From Falsiroseomonas oryzae (GTDB lineage: Bacteria; Pseudomonadota; Alphaproteobacteria; Acetobacterales; Acetobacteraceae): 64,000 nt of DNA. Shown here one piece after another: positions 8,496 through 25,082 of the stretch. Where the stretch lies: positions 21,744 through 85,743 of the forward strand of contig NZ_JAPSMD010000002.1 of NCBI RefSeq assembly GCF_027856955.1, in the 5' to 3' direction. A program made the translations under genes and the position numbers. Position 1 is the stretch's first letter; every line of letters starts with the position of its first letter. The notes beneath the pieces were generated by a model. That model was not told where the DNA came from. It saw nothing but the letters and a program-made list of their open reading frames with translations, and did no database searches.

Positions 8496-9815
8496 CTAAG
8501 GTGCCGCCGGCGCGGCCCGGCCGAAGCCGGGGCGCCCTGCGCCGGACGCTTGTCCGATGCGCAGTGCCAGCAGCGCCGATGCTAGGAACAACGCCGCATC
8601 CACCAGGAACACGACGCTGTAGCCGCCGGTGACGCTTCCCGTGATGAGGCGGCCGACGTCGAGGACGATCGTGCCAAGGAAGCCGCCTACACCGAAGGCG
8701 ATCGCCTGCGCCGCACCGAACATGCCCATGCGCACGCCTTCGCGGCCCTGACGCCCGTTGCCGACAAGCTGCATCATCGTGGCGATGGCCGCCGCAGCGA
8801 AGGCGCCATTCGCGACGCCGAGGGCGAAGAAGGCGCTGCCGAGCGGGAATTCAGACCCAGACATATGGGCGAAGGCCAAGGTGATGAGCACGCCGAATGC
8901 CATGAGGCAGCCGCCGACAATCCAGCCACGCAGCACATGTGTGCCGCCCCTTGTCACACTGCCGACGATGGCGATCAGGATCATGCCTGCCAGAACCCCG
9001 CCATGCTGGACGGAGGACAGCTGCGTCGACTCCCCGAGGCTCATGCCGAAAACAGCACCCGCAAACGGCTCGAGAATCAGGTCCTGCGCGCTGTAGGCGA
9101 GCATCGACACGAACACGAACAGCGTGAAGTGCCTTGCCACCGGCTCATCCCAGACTTCACGCAAGGCGTCCTTGAAACGGGACGGAACGGGCGGTGCGCG
9201 GTCGTTGGACGCGGTAGCGCCTTCGACACCGGCAACGGCGAGCACGCTGACGATGAAGGCAATCAGGGCGACGGCGGCTGTGACAGTGACCAGGCGCTCC
9301 CCGGAATATGGATCCAGCAATCGTCCGGTGATTGCCGTTGTCACGACAAAGCCGGCAATCATCATGATCCAGACGATAGATGCGGATGCTGGCTTGCGGG
9401 CTGGGGCGACCCGGGCCGCGAGGAGCACCAGAAGCGAGGTCCCTGCCGCGCCGACCCCAAGTCCGACCAGAAGAAAGGCGACGACCGCCAGCAGAAGCCC
9501 TGGGAGCGGCGCCGTTCCCATCCACGCCGTCGCCGCGGCCGCCAGCACACCGCCCACGCCCAGCACAGCCATCCCACCGATAATCCACGGCGTCCTTCGT
9601 CCGCCCTGATCCGAGCCGTGGCCAAGCCTTGGACGCAGCATCTGCACCGCATAGTGCAGGGCTACGAGCGCACCAGGCACGGTCGCCGGCAAGGCATGTT
9701 CCACGACCATCACCCGGTTCAGCGCCGCCGTTGTCAGGACGACGACGGCTCCCAGCGCTGTCTGGACCAAACCGAGACGCAAGATGCCAAGCCAGCCAAG
9801 CATGCGCTCGCTCAT
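8496..9815 (-). CDS. PucC/Bch2-family major facilitator-type membrane protein
   Basis: 439 residues with about 12 hydrophobic segments and the PucC-family N-terminus (LRLGLVQTALGAVVVLTTAALNRVM). In purple bacteria the homologue between bchG and bchP is often called bch2 or orf428 and is thought to help assemble light-harvesting complexes or deliver bacteriochlorophyll. It is paralogous to the LhaA-type protein at 22154. The start ATG 9815 overlaps the bchG stop in ATGA. Confidence 0.88.
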   Translation of the reverse strand: MSERMLGWLGILRLGLVQTALGAVVVLTTAALNRVMVVEHALPATVPGALVALHYAVQMLRPRLGHGSDQGGRRTPWIIGGMAVLGVGGVLAAAATAWMGTAPLPGLLLAVVAFLLVGLGVGAAGTSLLVLLAARVAPARKPASASIVWIMMIAGFVVTTAITGRLLDPYSGERLVTVTAAVALIAFIVSVLAVAGVEGATASNDRAPPVPSRFKDALREVWDEPVARHFTLFVFVSMLAYSAQDLILEPFAGAVFGMSLGESTQLSSVQHGGVLAGMILIAIVGSVTRGGTHVLRGWIVGGCLMAFGVLITLAFAHMSGSEFPLGSAFFALGVANGAFAAAAIATMMQLVGNGRQGREGVRMGMFGAAQAIAFGVGGFLGTIVLDVGRLITGSVTGGYSVVFLVDAALFLASALLALRIGQASGAGRPGFGRAAPAAP

Positions 9816-10729
9816 GGTGCGCCTCCCGGAGCAAGGGCAACTGCACTGGCCATCATGCCGGCAACAAAGAGCGTGACCCCGGCGCCGTTGTACCAAGGAG
9901 CGAGACCGCGCGGATCGCGCAGCCACTTCTTCATCGACAGCCCCTGCAGCCCCAGGACGACCGCAACGATCAGCGCTGCTGTGGGCATGCCCCAACTCAG
10001 CAGCAGCGCGCCGACCACCACCTGGGGGGCCGCCATGACGATGCAGGCCACAATCGCCGCGCGCTCAGGGCCCAGCATGACCGGCAGAGAGTTCACACCG
10101 AAGCGCCTGTCACCCTCGATCGACTTGAAGTCGTTCAACGTCATGATGCCGTGCGCCCCAAGACCATACAGAAGGGCGACGACGACGACGCGCGGATCCG
10201 GCGCGCTGCCCGAGAGCACGGCGGCCCCTGTGATCCACGGCAGGGCTTCGTAGGAGAGGCCACAAGCAAGGTTTCCCCACCACCCGTTCTGCTTAAGCCG
10301 CAACGGCGGAGCGCTGTAGGCCCAGGCGAGGACCACGGCGAGCACTGTCGCTGCAAAGCCCCAGGGGCCCAGAAGCGCGCCAACTGCCAGGGACACAACC
10401 GTCCAGCCGATTGCGACGTAGAGCCCCCAGAAACCTGGCATCCGCCCGGAGGGGATCGGCCTCCGCGGCTCGTTGATCGCATCGACATGCCGGTCGAACC
10501 AGTCGTTCACGGCCTGGCTCATCCCGCATACGAGTGGCCCGGCCAGCAGAATGCCGAGGAAGGCGATAGGCCAGCGTTCTGCGAGGGAGGCGCCGGACGC
10601 GGCGATGCCGCATCCGAAAGCCCACATCGGCGGGAACCAGGTGATCGGCTTCAGAAGTTCGAGCACCACGGCCGGCGTGGGTCGCGCAGCGCTGCCTTCG
10701 GGCGTGGCAAGGGGTGCGAAGTTGGCCAT
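9812..10729 (-). CDS. bchG: Bacteriochlorophyll a synthase (prenyltransferase)
   Basis: 305-residue UbiA-superfamily membrane prenyltransferase that esterifies bacteriochlorophyllide a with geranylgeranyl or phytyl diphosphate. The aspartate-rich motif NDWFDRHVDAINEPRRPIPSG and the second motif NDFKSIEGDRRFGV are both intact, and about eight hydrophobic helices can be seen. It follows ppsR by 8 bp and overlaps the PucC-like gene (ATGA). Confidence 0.95.
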   Translation of the reverse strand: MANFAPLATPEGSAARPTPAVVLELLKPITWFPPMWAFGCGIAASGASLAERWPIAFLGILLAGPLVCGMSQAVNDWFDRHVDAINEPRRPIPSGRMPGFWGLYVAIGWTVVSLAVGALLGPWGFAATVLAVVLAWAYSAPPLRLKQNGWWGNLACGLSYEALPWITGAAVLSGSAPDPRVVVVALLYGLGAHGIMTLNDFKSIEGDRRFGVNSLPVMLGPERAAIVACIVMAAPQVVVGALLLSWGMPTAALIVAVVLGLQGLSMKKWLRDPRGLAPWYNGAGVTLFVAGMMASAVALAPGGAP

Positions 10730-10737
10730 GCGACGCC

Positions 10738-12165
10738 TCAGTCTTCTCCGCCGTCTTCGGCGCCGAGATCGCCCAGACCGTAGCGACGCAGCTTGACGTA
10801 GAGACTCTGCCGGCTCAGGCCGAGCATCTCCGCCGCGGATGCACGATTGTCGCCGGTCAGGTCCAGAGCAGCCTCGATGCAGAGACGTTCGATCGCATCG
10901 GTCGCCTCGCGGACAAGATCCTTGAGGGGAACGCGGCCGATCAATTCCGTCAGCTGCTCCACAGAGCGGGTTGCCCCATTGCCGGTGCGGGTGGGTGGAC
11001 GCACCCGCGGGCCGACGTCCCGGATCGAGAAGCCGAAGCATTGCTGGCCGGCGTGCAGAACCGATACGCCGGAGATCTCGACATCGGTCAGCGAGCCAAG
11101 CTCGCCACGCAGTGTGCTGCCGTAGAGCCGCACGGCGCCGCGGCTGCGCAGCGTTGCAACAAGGACTTCGAACTCAACGCTTTGCCGCCCCAGCCATCGA
11201 TCCAGAGGCGCTCCCCGCAACTGGTCCTCAGCCGTGAGCTGAACCATGTCGAGGAAGGCAGAATTCGCCGAGATGATGCCGCCGTCCGCGTCTGTCACGA
11301 CGAAGGCGTCGGGCACGCCATCCAATACCTTGAGCAGTCTGGCGCGCGAATCGGGAAGGGACTCGGCGTTCTGCGTCGCATCTGCGATCTCGAGCCGCAC
11401 CAGCAACAGCAGCCCGCCCTCCTGACGGAAGGTGGACGCCGAGACGATGACCTCCGGCCCGTCGTCTGCCAGACGCACCCTCAACTCATCGGCACGGCCC
11501 GCGCTCCGAAGTGTCGCAAGCAGCGTCTGCAGTGTCGGCCGATCTTCCGGTGCGAATGCCTCCGGCAAAGGGCGACCGGGCAAGCGGCGTACGCTGCGCA
11601 TGAACAGCTTCTGCGCCGGCGGGTTCGCCTCAAGCACGCGCAGCGACTCGGCGTCGAGGACCAGCAGCGGGTCCACTGACATCTGGAACAGCAGTCGGTA
11701 GCGGGTCTCGGCTTGGCGGAGGCGAGAGTAGTCGCGCTCCATCGACTGCTGGACTTCGACCAGGCGCTGCTGCAGTTGCGACAACGGGCGAAGGTCGCGG
11801 CCGAACACCACCCGCCGTCCCGCGCGCCCGAGCGGTGCGACGGAACACAGGATGGGTAGCGATGCACCCTCTAGGGCCACATGGTTGACATGGCGCCAGC
11901 GCGGGGCGTCGCTCTGCGCGACGCCAAGAAGTGCCTCGACCTTACTGCGGCTATCGCGGCTGACAGTATCGATCCAAGGACGCCCGACCCAACCGTCAGC
12001 GACACTGAGGTCATGGGCAAGTTCGTTGCTGCCGAAGCCGACATCCCGGATGGAGCCTGCCTCGTCAAGCACGAGGGCAAGATCCGCCGATGCGACGACA
12101 AGCCCGGCTGCAGCCTCTGCATCGAGGTGTCCAAGCGACGTCTTGGGGGATCTGAACAATTTCAC
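10738..12165 (-). CDS. ppsR: PpsR/CrtJ-type transcriptional repressor, copy 1
   Basis: 475 residues. An N-terminal PAS-like domain, a glutamine-rich linker helix (LQQRLVEVQQSMERDYSRLRQ), two further PAS domains (VDPLLVLDAESLRVLEANPPA; PDAFVVTDADGGIISANSAFLDM) and a Fis-type C-terminal HTH (RASAAEMLGLSRQSLYVKL). Family members bind TGT-N12-ACA boxes and repress bch, crt and puc genes aerobically. Cys429 lies at the start of the HTH, the place of the redox-active cysteine in other PpsR/CrtJ proteins; two other Cys are present. It is downstream of aerR, its usual antirepressor partner. Several matching boxes exist in this window. Confidence 0.95.
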   Translation of the reverse strand: MKLFRSPKTSLGHLDAEAAAGLVVASADLALVLDEAGSIRDVGFGSNELAHDLSVADGWVGRPWIDTVSRDSRSKVEALLGVAQSDAPRWRHVNHVALEGASLPILCSVAPLGRAGRRVVFGRDLRPLSQLQQRLVEVQQSMERDYSRLRQAETRYRLLFQMSVDPLLVLDAESLRVLEANPPAQKLFMRSVRRLPGRPLPEAFAPEDRPTLQTLLATLRSAGRADELRVRLADDGPEVIVSASTFRQEGGLLLLVRLEIADATQNAESLPDSRARLLKVLDGVPDAFVVTDADGGIISANSAFLDMVQLTAEDQLRGAPLDRWLGRQSVEFEVLVATLRSRGAVRLYGSTLRGELGSLTDVEISGVSVLHAGQQCFGFSIRDVGPRVRPPTRTGNGATRSVEQLTELIGRVPLKDLVREATDAIERLCIEAALDLTGDNRASAAEMLGLSRQSLYVKLRRYGLGDLGAEDGGED

Positions 12166-12265
12166 GCGGCATCCTGTCCTTCATGCCGGGGAACCCCTTC
12201 CCAAAACCGCCCTCCAGCTCGCCAGTCTCAAACCTCGAAGTCAGCATCATCCGGGGCGGAGGTCC

Positions 12266-13228
12266 TCAGTCCTCCTGCAGAAGCAATGCAAGCAGCGTCT
12301 CCGCCTTCAGCACGGCCTGCTGGCCGTCGCTCGCGGTCGCATCGGCGCCGACAAGTGCAGCCAGCTCAGGACGTTCGGTGAAGACCTGGCCGCCCACAAG
12401 CACGCCGAGATGCGGATTGCGTGTGGCACGACGTATGTCGCGGATGAGGCCTGAAAGGGCGTCGAGGCGGCTTTCGCCGGCGAGCGAGAAGCCGACCACG
12501 CTGAACCACTGCTTGCGCGCCAGCGCCACGAGCTCGCGCGCCGGTGCACCTGTCGCGCTATGGACGTCCCAGCCCTGCCGCCGAAAGAACTCCCCGACCA
12601 TGAGAAGGCCGAAGCTGTGCTGCTCGCCAGGCGTGGCGGCAAGGAGAATGCGCCGATCGGCATCTCTCCGGCCGGGCCGGGGGCCGAAGGCATGGCTATT
12701 CTCGAGGACAAGCTGCTGAAGGCAGCAGAGACCGACCGTCACGCTCGTGAAATCGCACCGGTCCTCGGACCAGAGATCGCCGAGGTGCCTGGCGACAGGC
12801 GCCAGAAGTTCCAGGTAGATCCTCTCCAGCGGTAGCTGCCGGGCATGCATGCTTGTCATGAAGGTCTGCGCCGCGGCGAGATCGCCCTGCATGACAATGG
12901 AGGCGAGCGCCTCGACATCGCCAGAACTCGGACCCGATGCAGCCGCCGCATCGGGATGCTCCCAGACTGCCCTTTCGGCACGCGAAAGGAGGAGCCTCGG
13001 CAGCACCTGTGCCTCAAGCGTTTTCGCGAGGAGCGAGATCTGGCGTTGCTGAGCGGCGCGCTGACGTGACATGGCCGGCCCGAACGGGGCCTCCATCGCC
13101 TCCGGTCTTGCGCGCGCCAATACGCGGCTCGGCATCGGGCCCGGAGGGAGCGCGGCCACATCGTGATGTCCATGTTCGCTCATCTCGACCAGTGGCGCTC
13201 CCGCACTCATCGGTTTCGAGGCCATCAC
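12266..13228 (-). CDS. aerR: AerR/PpaA-type cobalamin-binding antirepressor
   Basis: 320 residues. A non-conserved N-terminal part (1-60), a helical cap (RIYLELLAPVARHLGDLWSEDRCDFTSVTVG) and a Rossmann-type B12-binding domain with EQHSFG around His204, in which Glu replaces the Asp of the classical DxHxxG motif as is common in AerR. Known AerR/PpaA proteins bind B12 in a light-dependent way and oppose CrtJ/PpsR. It is located directly upstream of ppsR (100-bp gap at 12166-12265, nothing recognised there) and divergent from bchF. Tandem Met at 13228 and 13225 leave the exact start open. Confidence 0.92.
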   Translation of the reverse strand: MMASKPMSAGAPLVEMSEHGHHDVAALPPGPMPSRVLARARPEAMEAPFGPAMSRQRAAQQRQISLLAKTLEAQVLPRLLLSRAERAVWEHPDAAAASGPSSGDVEALASIVMQGDLAAAQTFMTSMHARQLPLERIYLELLAPVARHLGDLWSEDRCDFTSVTVGLCCLQQLVLENSHAFGPRPGRRDADRRILLAATPGEQHSFGLLMVGEFFRRQGWDVHSATGAPARELVALARKQWFSVVGFSLAGESRLDALSGLIRDIRRATRNPHLGVLVGGQVFTERPELAALVGADATASDGQQAVLKAETLLALLLQED

Positions 13229-13266
13229 CCTCTCCCATCCGCGACTGTCATGTCCCGCGCCGGATC

Positions 13267-13300
13267 TGTCAATCCCGATTTACGTCAATGACGCTTGACA
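13267..13300. promoter_or_regulatory. Two overlapping imperfect PpsR boxes between aerR and bchF
   Basis: TGTCA-N8-TTACG (13267-13284) overlaps CGTCA-N8-TGACA (13283-13300). The second differs from the consensus TGTCA-N8-TGACA at one base, the first at two. They lie in the divergent gap between aerR (start 13228) and bchF, so they could control both. Confidence 0.6.
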
Positions 13301-13352
13301 CTCGCTGCGCTCGTTCTCTAGCGTTCACTCCGAGGCGCAGACGGGGAGCGAC

Positions 13353-15343
<1,991 letters not shown>

Positions 15344-15345
15344 CG

Positions 15346-16912
15346 ATGCAGCTTGCCGTCTGGACATACGAAGGGCCTCCGCACATCGGTGCAATGCGCG
15401 TCGCGACCGCGATGCGCGGCGTCCACTATGTGCTGCATGCGCCCCAAGGCGATACCTACGCCGACCTGCTGTTCACCATGATCGAGCGGCGCGCGGAAAG
15501 GCCCCCCGTCACCTACACGACCTTCCAAGCGCGCGACCTTGGCGGCGATACGGCCGAGCTTTTCAAGGCGTCCGTTCGCGATGCCTATGAGCGCTTCCGG
15601 CCGGAAGCGATGCTTGTCGGCGCATCCTGCACTGCGGAGCTCATCCAGGACGACCCCGGGGGCTTGGCCAGGACACTCGGCCTGCCAATTCCGGTGGTTC
15701 CGCTCGAACTGCCCGCCTACCAACGCAAGGAGAATTGGGGCGCCGCCGAGACCTTCTACCAACTCGTCCGTGCCATGGCAGGACCACACGCGTTGCCGCC
15801 CGGCATGAAGCGGCCGCCGCGCGCATCCGGCCGTGCCCCGAGTTGCAATCTGCTCGGCCCAACTGCGCTTGGCTTCCGACATCGCGACGATGTTGCAGAA
15901 GTCCGGGGCCTGCTCGAGACAATGGGCATTGAGGTCCTGATCGTGGCGCCGCTGGGCGCAACGCCCGCCGATCTCGCGCGGCTCGGGGAAGCCGACTTCA
16001 ATGTGGTGATGTACCCCGAGGTCGCGGGCCAGGCCGCCGCATGGCTGAAGCGCAGCTTTGGGCAGCCTGCGACGACGGTGGTTCCGATCGGGCTGGATGC
16101 GACGCGGCGCTTCGTGGCCGAGGTTGCGGCGCTTGCTGGCGTTCAAGCCGCTGCCGAGGAAACTGCGTCGCGCATGGCGTGGTACTCGCGCTCAGTGGAC
16201 AGCACCTATCTCACGGGCAAGCGCGTCTTCATCTTCGGAGATGCGACGCATGCCGTGGCCGCGGCTCACGTCGCGCAGCACGAGCTCGCGTTCGAGGTTG
16301 TCGGCATCGGCACATATAGTCGCGAGTTCGCTCGCGAGATCCGGGAAGCAGCGAAGTCCTACGGCGTCGAGCCGCTGATCAGCGATGACTACCTGGACGT
16401 CGAACAGGCTATCATCGCCCTGCAGCCGGAACTCGTGCTGGGCACCCAGATGGAGCGCCACATCGCAAAGAGGCTCGGTATTCCTTGCGCGGTGATCTCG
16501 GCCCCTGTGCATGTTCAGGACTTCCCGGCCCGGCACTCACCGCAGATGGGGGCCGAAGGTGCAAACGTACTCTTCGATACCTGGGTTCACCCCCTCATGA
16601 TGGGCCTGGAGGAGCATCTGCTGACGATGTTCCGCGAGGACTTCGAATTCCATGACGGCGCCGCGCCGTCCCACCTCGGTGGCAAGCACGCGGCGTCAGA
16701 GCTGGGCATCGGGGGGGCGCCCGCCGCGCCGCCCTTGCCCGCGCCCGCAGCGGTGACTCCCCACGCCGCTGCGGGCGATCCTGTGTCCTGGGGCTCGGAC
16801 GCGGAGAGGGAGCTCAGAAAGATTCCGTTCTTCGTACGTGGGAAGGCGCGACGGAACACGGAGCGATACGCTGCCGAACGGGGGATCGCGACCATCACGC
16901 TCGAGACATTGT

Positions 16913-16941
<29 letters not shown>
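15346..16941 (+). CDS. bchB: Light-independent protochlorophyllide reductase, B subunit
   Basis: 531 residues. Asp36 (QGDTYAD), the unusual aspartate ligand of the NB [4Fe-4S] cluster, and Cys95 (GASCTAEL) are in place. The long C-terminal extension ends in the conserved small domain ([19 protein letters not shown]) after an Ala/Pro-rich linker (about residues 450-480). The last 29 bases overlap bchH in another frame. Confidence 0.97.
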
Positions 16942-21455
<4,514 letters not shown>

Positions 21456-21456
<1 letters not shown>

Positions 21457-22157
21457 TGCCGACAGCCACCTATCTCACGCGCCGTGGCGAGCTGCACGAA
21501 TACTTTGATCGCACCGCGCTGCCTGCATGGGAGCGCCTGACGTCCGATGCTCCTGTGTCGGGAATTCGCGCAACAGTCAGGGCCGGGCGCGACGCGATGC
21601 GCGCAACGCTGCTTTCCTGGCTGCCTGGCGACCTGACTGGCAAAAGGGTGCTGGATGGCGGATGCGGGACGGGGGCACTGGCGCTCGAAGCGGCAAGGCG
21701 AGGGGCGCACGTCGTCGCCGTCGACATCGCGCCGGGGCTGATCGAGATCGCCAAGCAGCGGACAGGCATCATTGCCGGTCCTGGCCGTATCGATTTCCTG
21801 GCGGGCGACATGTTCGATCCGGGACTTGGGCGCTTCGACCATGTCGTCGCGATGGACAGTCTGATCCACTACCAGCCCAGGGACACGGTCCACGTTCTGA
21901 CCGGGCTGGCAGAGCGGACCGGGTGTTCGATCACATTCACCTTCGCGCCACGCACGCCCCTGCTGACGGCCATGCATGCCGTGGGTCGCTGCTTTCCCCG
22001 CGGCGACCGGGCACCCTCTATCGTACCTGTCGGAGAGGCGCAGTTGCGTCGACTGATCGCGCGGGAGCCTGGTCTGACTGGGTTCTCGGCAGGTCGGCAC
22101 CGCCGGATCGCTTCTGGCTTCTACACGTCCCACGCGTTGGAGCTGTGCCGTCGATGA
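21456..22157 (+). CDS. bchM: Mg-protoporphyrin IX O-methyltransferase
   Basis: 233 residues; transfers a methyl group from SAM to the C-13 propionate of Mg-protoporphyrin. SAM-binding motif VLDGGCGTGALALEAA, VVAVDIAP, DHVVAMDSLIHY and the C-terminal RIASGFYTSHALEL are BchM signatures. Overlaps bchL (TGATG) and lhaA (ATGA). Confidence 0.95.
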
Positions 22158-23593
22158 ATCGCATCGAGGCTCGAATGGCGCGTATCTGGACCCGGGTGGG
22201 CAGCGATCTGCTACCTTTTGCGGACGCGACATCAAGAGAGCTCCCGTGGTCGCGCCTGCTGCGCCTGTCACTCTTCCAGATTTCCTGCGGCATGATGGCG
22301 GTGCTGCTGATCGGCACGCTCAACCGGGTCATGATCGTGGAGCTCAAGGTGCCGGCGGGACTGGTGGCAAGCATGCTTGCGCTTCCTCTGGTCTTCGCGC
22401 CCTTGCGTGCTTTGATCGGTTTCAAGTCCGACAACTACCGGTCGCTACTGGGCTGGCGGCGCGTGCCGTACATATGGCTCGGCAGCATCGCGCAGTTTTC
22501 AGGGCTCGCCATGATGCCGTTTGCGCTGATCGTGCTGTCGGGTGACACCTGGGCGCCGCCTTGGGCTGCGCAGTTGTCGGCAGCCATCGCCTTCCTCTGT
22601 GTCGGCGCCGGCATGCACACCGTGCAGACGGTCGGTCTCGCATTGGCGACCGATCTGGCGCCGGAGAAGTCGCAGCCGAACGTGGTTGCCGTGTTGTCGC
22701 TCATGTTGCTACTCGGCATGGTCGTGTCGGCGCTGCTGTTTGGCGTGCTGCTGGCGGAGTTTAGCCAACTCCGGCTGATCCAGGTCATTCAGGGCTGCGC
22801 GGCTGCGACGCTTATCTTGAACTTCATCGCGATGTGGAAGCAGGAACCGCGCAATCCCGATCGCACGCAGGGCGCGCGGGATGGCGATCCGGGATTCCTC
22901 GAGAGCTTCAGGACCCTGCGCGCGAGCGGCCCGTGGAACCGTCGGCTGTTCGCAGCGGCTCTCGGCTTCGCCGGCTTCGCGATGCAGGACGTGTTGCTGG
23001 AGCCCTACGGGGGGCAGATTCTCGGCTTGAGCGTAGGCGCGACGACGGGCCTGACTGCACTTCTGGCAGGCGGCAGTGCGCTCGGCTTCATCGCTGGCGC
23101 TCGATGGCTGTCGCGCGGGGCCGACGCGCATCGTCTGGCTGCCTACGGATCGCTCATGGGCATCTTCGCCTTTGCGATGGTGATCCTGTCCGGTGTGATG
23201 GAGTACACCCCGCTCTTTGCACTTGGCTCCCTCTGCATCGGGCTGGGAGGTGGGCTCTTCGCGCATGCCACCTTGACATCCTGCATGCGGGTCGCACCGC
23301 AGAACCAGATCGGCCTCGCACTTGGCGTTTGGGGAGCGGTGCAGGCAACGGCGGCTGGACTCGCCATCGCGACGGGCGGTGTCGTGCGCGATGTGCTCAG
23401 CGGCCTTGCAGAGCAAGGATCGCTTGGGGAGGCGATGTCCGGCCCCGCGACCGGCTATCTCGTCGTCTATGCAGCGGAGATCGCGCTGCTCTTCTTCACC
23501 CTGGCCGTGGTCGGACCGCTCGTGCGAGGCACGGGTGCACCCCGTTCGCGACCGCAACCGGGATCCGGCATCGCCGGGTCCGCCCACGTCTGA
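22154..23593 (+). CDS. lhaA: LH1 assembly protein LhaA (PucC family)
   Basis: 479 residues with about 12 membrane segments. It begins with the family pattern LLRLSLFQISCGMMAVLLIGTLNRVMIVEL and has the ALIGFKSDNYRSLLGWRRVPYIW loop. LhaA assists LH1 assembly and possibly bacteriochlorophyll delivery. The place between bchM and puhA is conserved in purple bacteria. It is paralogous to the protein at 8496. Confidence 0.93.
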   Translation: MNRIEARMARIWTRVGSDLLPFADATSRELPWSRLLRLSLFQISCGMMAVLLIGTLNRVMIVELKVPAGLVASMLALPLVFAPLRALIGFKSDNYRSLLGWRRVPYIWLGSIAQFSGLAMMPFALIVLSGDTWAPPWAAQLSAAIAFLCVGAGMHTVQTVGLALATDLAPEKSQPNVVAVLSLMLLLGMVVSALLFGVLLAEFSQLRLIQVIQGCAAATLILNFIAMWKQEPRNPDRTQGARDGDPGFLESFRTLRASGPWNRRLFAAALGFAGFAMQDVLLEPYGGQILGLSVGATTGLTALLAGGSALGFIAGARWLSRGADAHRLAAYGSLMGIFAFAMVILSGVMEYTPLFALGSLCIGLGGGLFAHATLTSCMRVAPQNQIGLALGVWGAVQATAAGLAIATGGVVRDVLSGLAEQGSLGEAMSGPATGYLVVYAAEIALLFFTLAVVGPLVRGTGAPRSRPQPGSGIAGSAHV

Positions 23594-23614
23594 AGGGTCA
23601 TACGGAGGTCCGCC

Positions 23615-24400
23615 ATGACGTCAGCCCCAACTTCGGTCTTCCAGGACCTGGCAGCGCTGTCGCTCTACCTATTCTATGCGTTCTTTCTCGGTCTTGTGCT
23701 GTGGCTGCACCGGGAGGGGAAGCGAGAAGGCTACCCGCTGATTTCCGATCGTGAGGGGCGCGAGTTGCGTGCCCCCATCGAAGGCTTTCCAGCGACGCCC
23801 GAGCCCAAGACCTTCCGTCTCGCGCACGGGCACGGCGCGGTCATGGCGCCTGGCCCACGCGCCGAGCGCGACATGAGCTCCTTGTTGAAGGCCTACGATC
23901 CGTTCCCGGGTGCGTCACAGGTTCCCACCGGCGATCCCATGCAGACGGGCGTGGGTGCGGCCTCCTACTCCCTGCGCGCGGATACGCCCGACCTGACGTG
24001 GGATGAGGCGGAGGCGAAGATCGTGCCCCTGCGGGCGGCGCCGGGCTGGTACGTTCCAGAAGGTGACCCGGAGATCCGTGGTCGGCCGATCTTCGGTACC
24101 GACAAGAAGATCGCCGGCACGGTCGTGGACCTGTGGGTGGACAAGTCCGATGTGCTCCTCCGCTACGTCGAGGTCGAAGTCGTTGGAAGTGGCAAGCGCG
24201 TGCTGATTCCCCTGGGCCTCGTTCACTGGAGTGGCGACGGTCCGGTGAAGTGCGACACTGCCTCGTCGGCCCAGATCGCCGCCGCTCCGGTGACGGCGCA
24301 CCCCGAGCGGGTGACACTCCGCGAGGAGGATCGCATTAGCGGCTACTTCGGTGGCGGCGAGCTGCACGGTGAGCCGGGTGCGAGCGAGCCGTTCCTATGA
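23615..24400 (+). CDS. puhA: Photosynthetic reaction centre H subunit
   Basis: 261 residues: one N-terminal membrane helix (LSLYLFYAFFLGLVLWL) with the following WLHREGKREGYPL, then the cytoplasmic beta-barrel domain (PGWYVPEGDPEIRGRPIFG, RYVEVEVVGSGKRVLIP). It caps the L/M core on the cytoplasmic face and guides protons to QB. GGAG lies upstream. Overlaps puhB (ATGA). Confidence 0.97.
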   Translation: MTSAPTSVFQDLAALSLYLFYAFFLGLVLWLHREGKREGYPLISDREGRELRAPIEGFPATPEPKTFRLAHGHGAVMAPGPRAERDMSSLLKAYDPFPGASQVPTGDPMQTGVGAASYSLRADTPDLTWDEAEAKIVPLRAAPGWYVPEGDPEIRGRPIFGTDKKIAGTVVDLWVDKSDVLLRYVEVEVVGSGKRVLIPLGLVHWSGDGPVKCDTASSAQIAAAPVTAHPERVTLREEDRISGYFGGGELHGEPGASEPFL

Positions 24401-25071
24401 GCGAGCCCAGTCGTCCGGTCTTCAGCGAGCACGACACGGAGCCAGTGCCCGGCCTGCCCGGGCCACTGCCAGCCGGGGAAGTGATCCTTTGGCAGGGTGC
24501 GCCTGGCTTTGGTGGTCTGGCCCGGCGAGCCCTGCATCTGCGCTGGCTGTCCATCTACTTCCTGGCACTCGCTTTGTGGCGTGCGGTTGCGGTTAACGCG
24601 GCTGGCGGGGATGGCCTGGACGTGGCGCAGGCCGTGGCTCTCGTGCTGCTGCTCGGGGCGGTCCCGGTCGGCCTGCTGGCGCTTTATGGCTGGGCGACGG
24701 CCAGGCACACGCTCTACACGATCACGTCGCGCCGCGTCGTGATCCGGACCGGGGTGGCCTTGCCGCTGACCGTCAATGTTCCGTTCGCCCTGATCGGACG
24801 TGCCGGCCTCGCAAAGCATGCCGATGGAACAGGCGATATCGCGCTCGAGGTGATGGCGCCCCACCGGGTATCCTGGATTGCGCTCTGGCCCCACACGCGT
24901 TCCTGGCACGTGTCGAAGCCACAGCCGACCTTGCGTGCCCTGCCCGAGCCCGAGAAGGTCGCGCAGATACTCGGCAGGGCGCTGGCGTTGGCGGCTGCGC
25001 TACCCGTTAGGCCCGTCAGCGCCCGGGTCGAGGACCGGTCGGCGCAGCCGACCGCCGAAGCAATGGCGTGA
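24397..25071 (+). CDS. puhB: Photosynthetic complex assembly protein PuhB
   Basis: 224 residues with a short N-terminal region containing GEVILWQGAPG, two to three membrane helices and a PH-like domain (YTITSRRVVIRTG). PuhB is needed for reaction-centre assembly. The puhA-puhB-puhC order is as in other purple bacteria. Confidence 0.93.
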   Translation: MSEPSRPVFSEHDTEPVPGLPGPLPAGEVILWQGAPGFGGLARRALHLRWLSIYFLALALWRAVAVNAAGGDGLDVAQAVALVLLLGAVPVGLLALYGWATARHTLYTITSRRVVIRTGVALPLTVNVPFALIGRAGLAKHADGTGDIALEVMAPHRVSWIALWPHTRSWHVSKPQPTLRALPEPEKVAQILGRALALAAALPVRPVSARVEDRSAQPTAEAMA

Positions 25072-25082
25072 AGGAGCGACCG

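Noticed and set aside
13268..13300. FNR site in the aerR-bchF gap
   Set aside because: TTGAC and GTCAA elements occur but none has the TTGAT-N4-ATCAA layout; they belong to the PpsR-like boxes.
21527..22153. Long N-terminal extension of lhaA through bchM
   Set aside because: The upstream part is an out-of-frame reading of bchM; the LhaA family start and ATGA overlap place the start at 22154.
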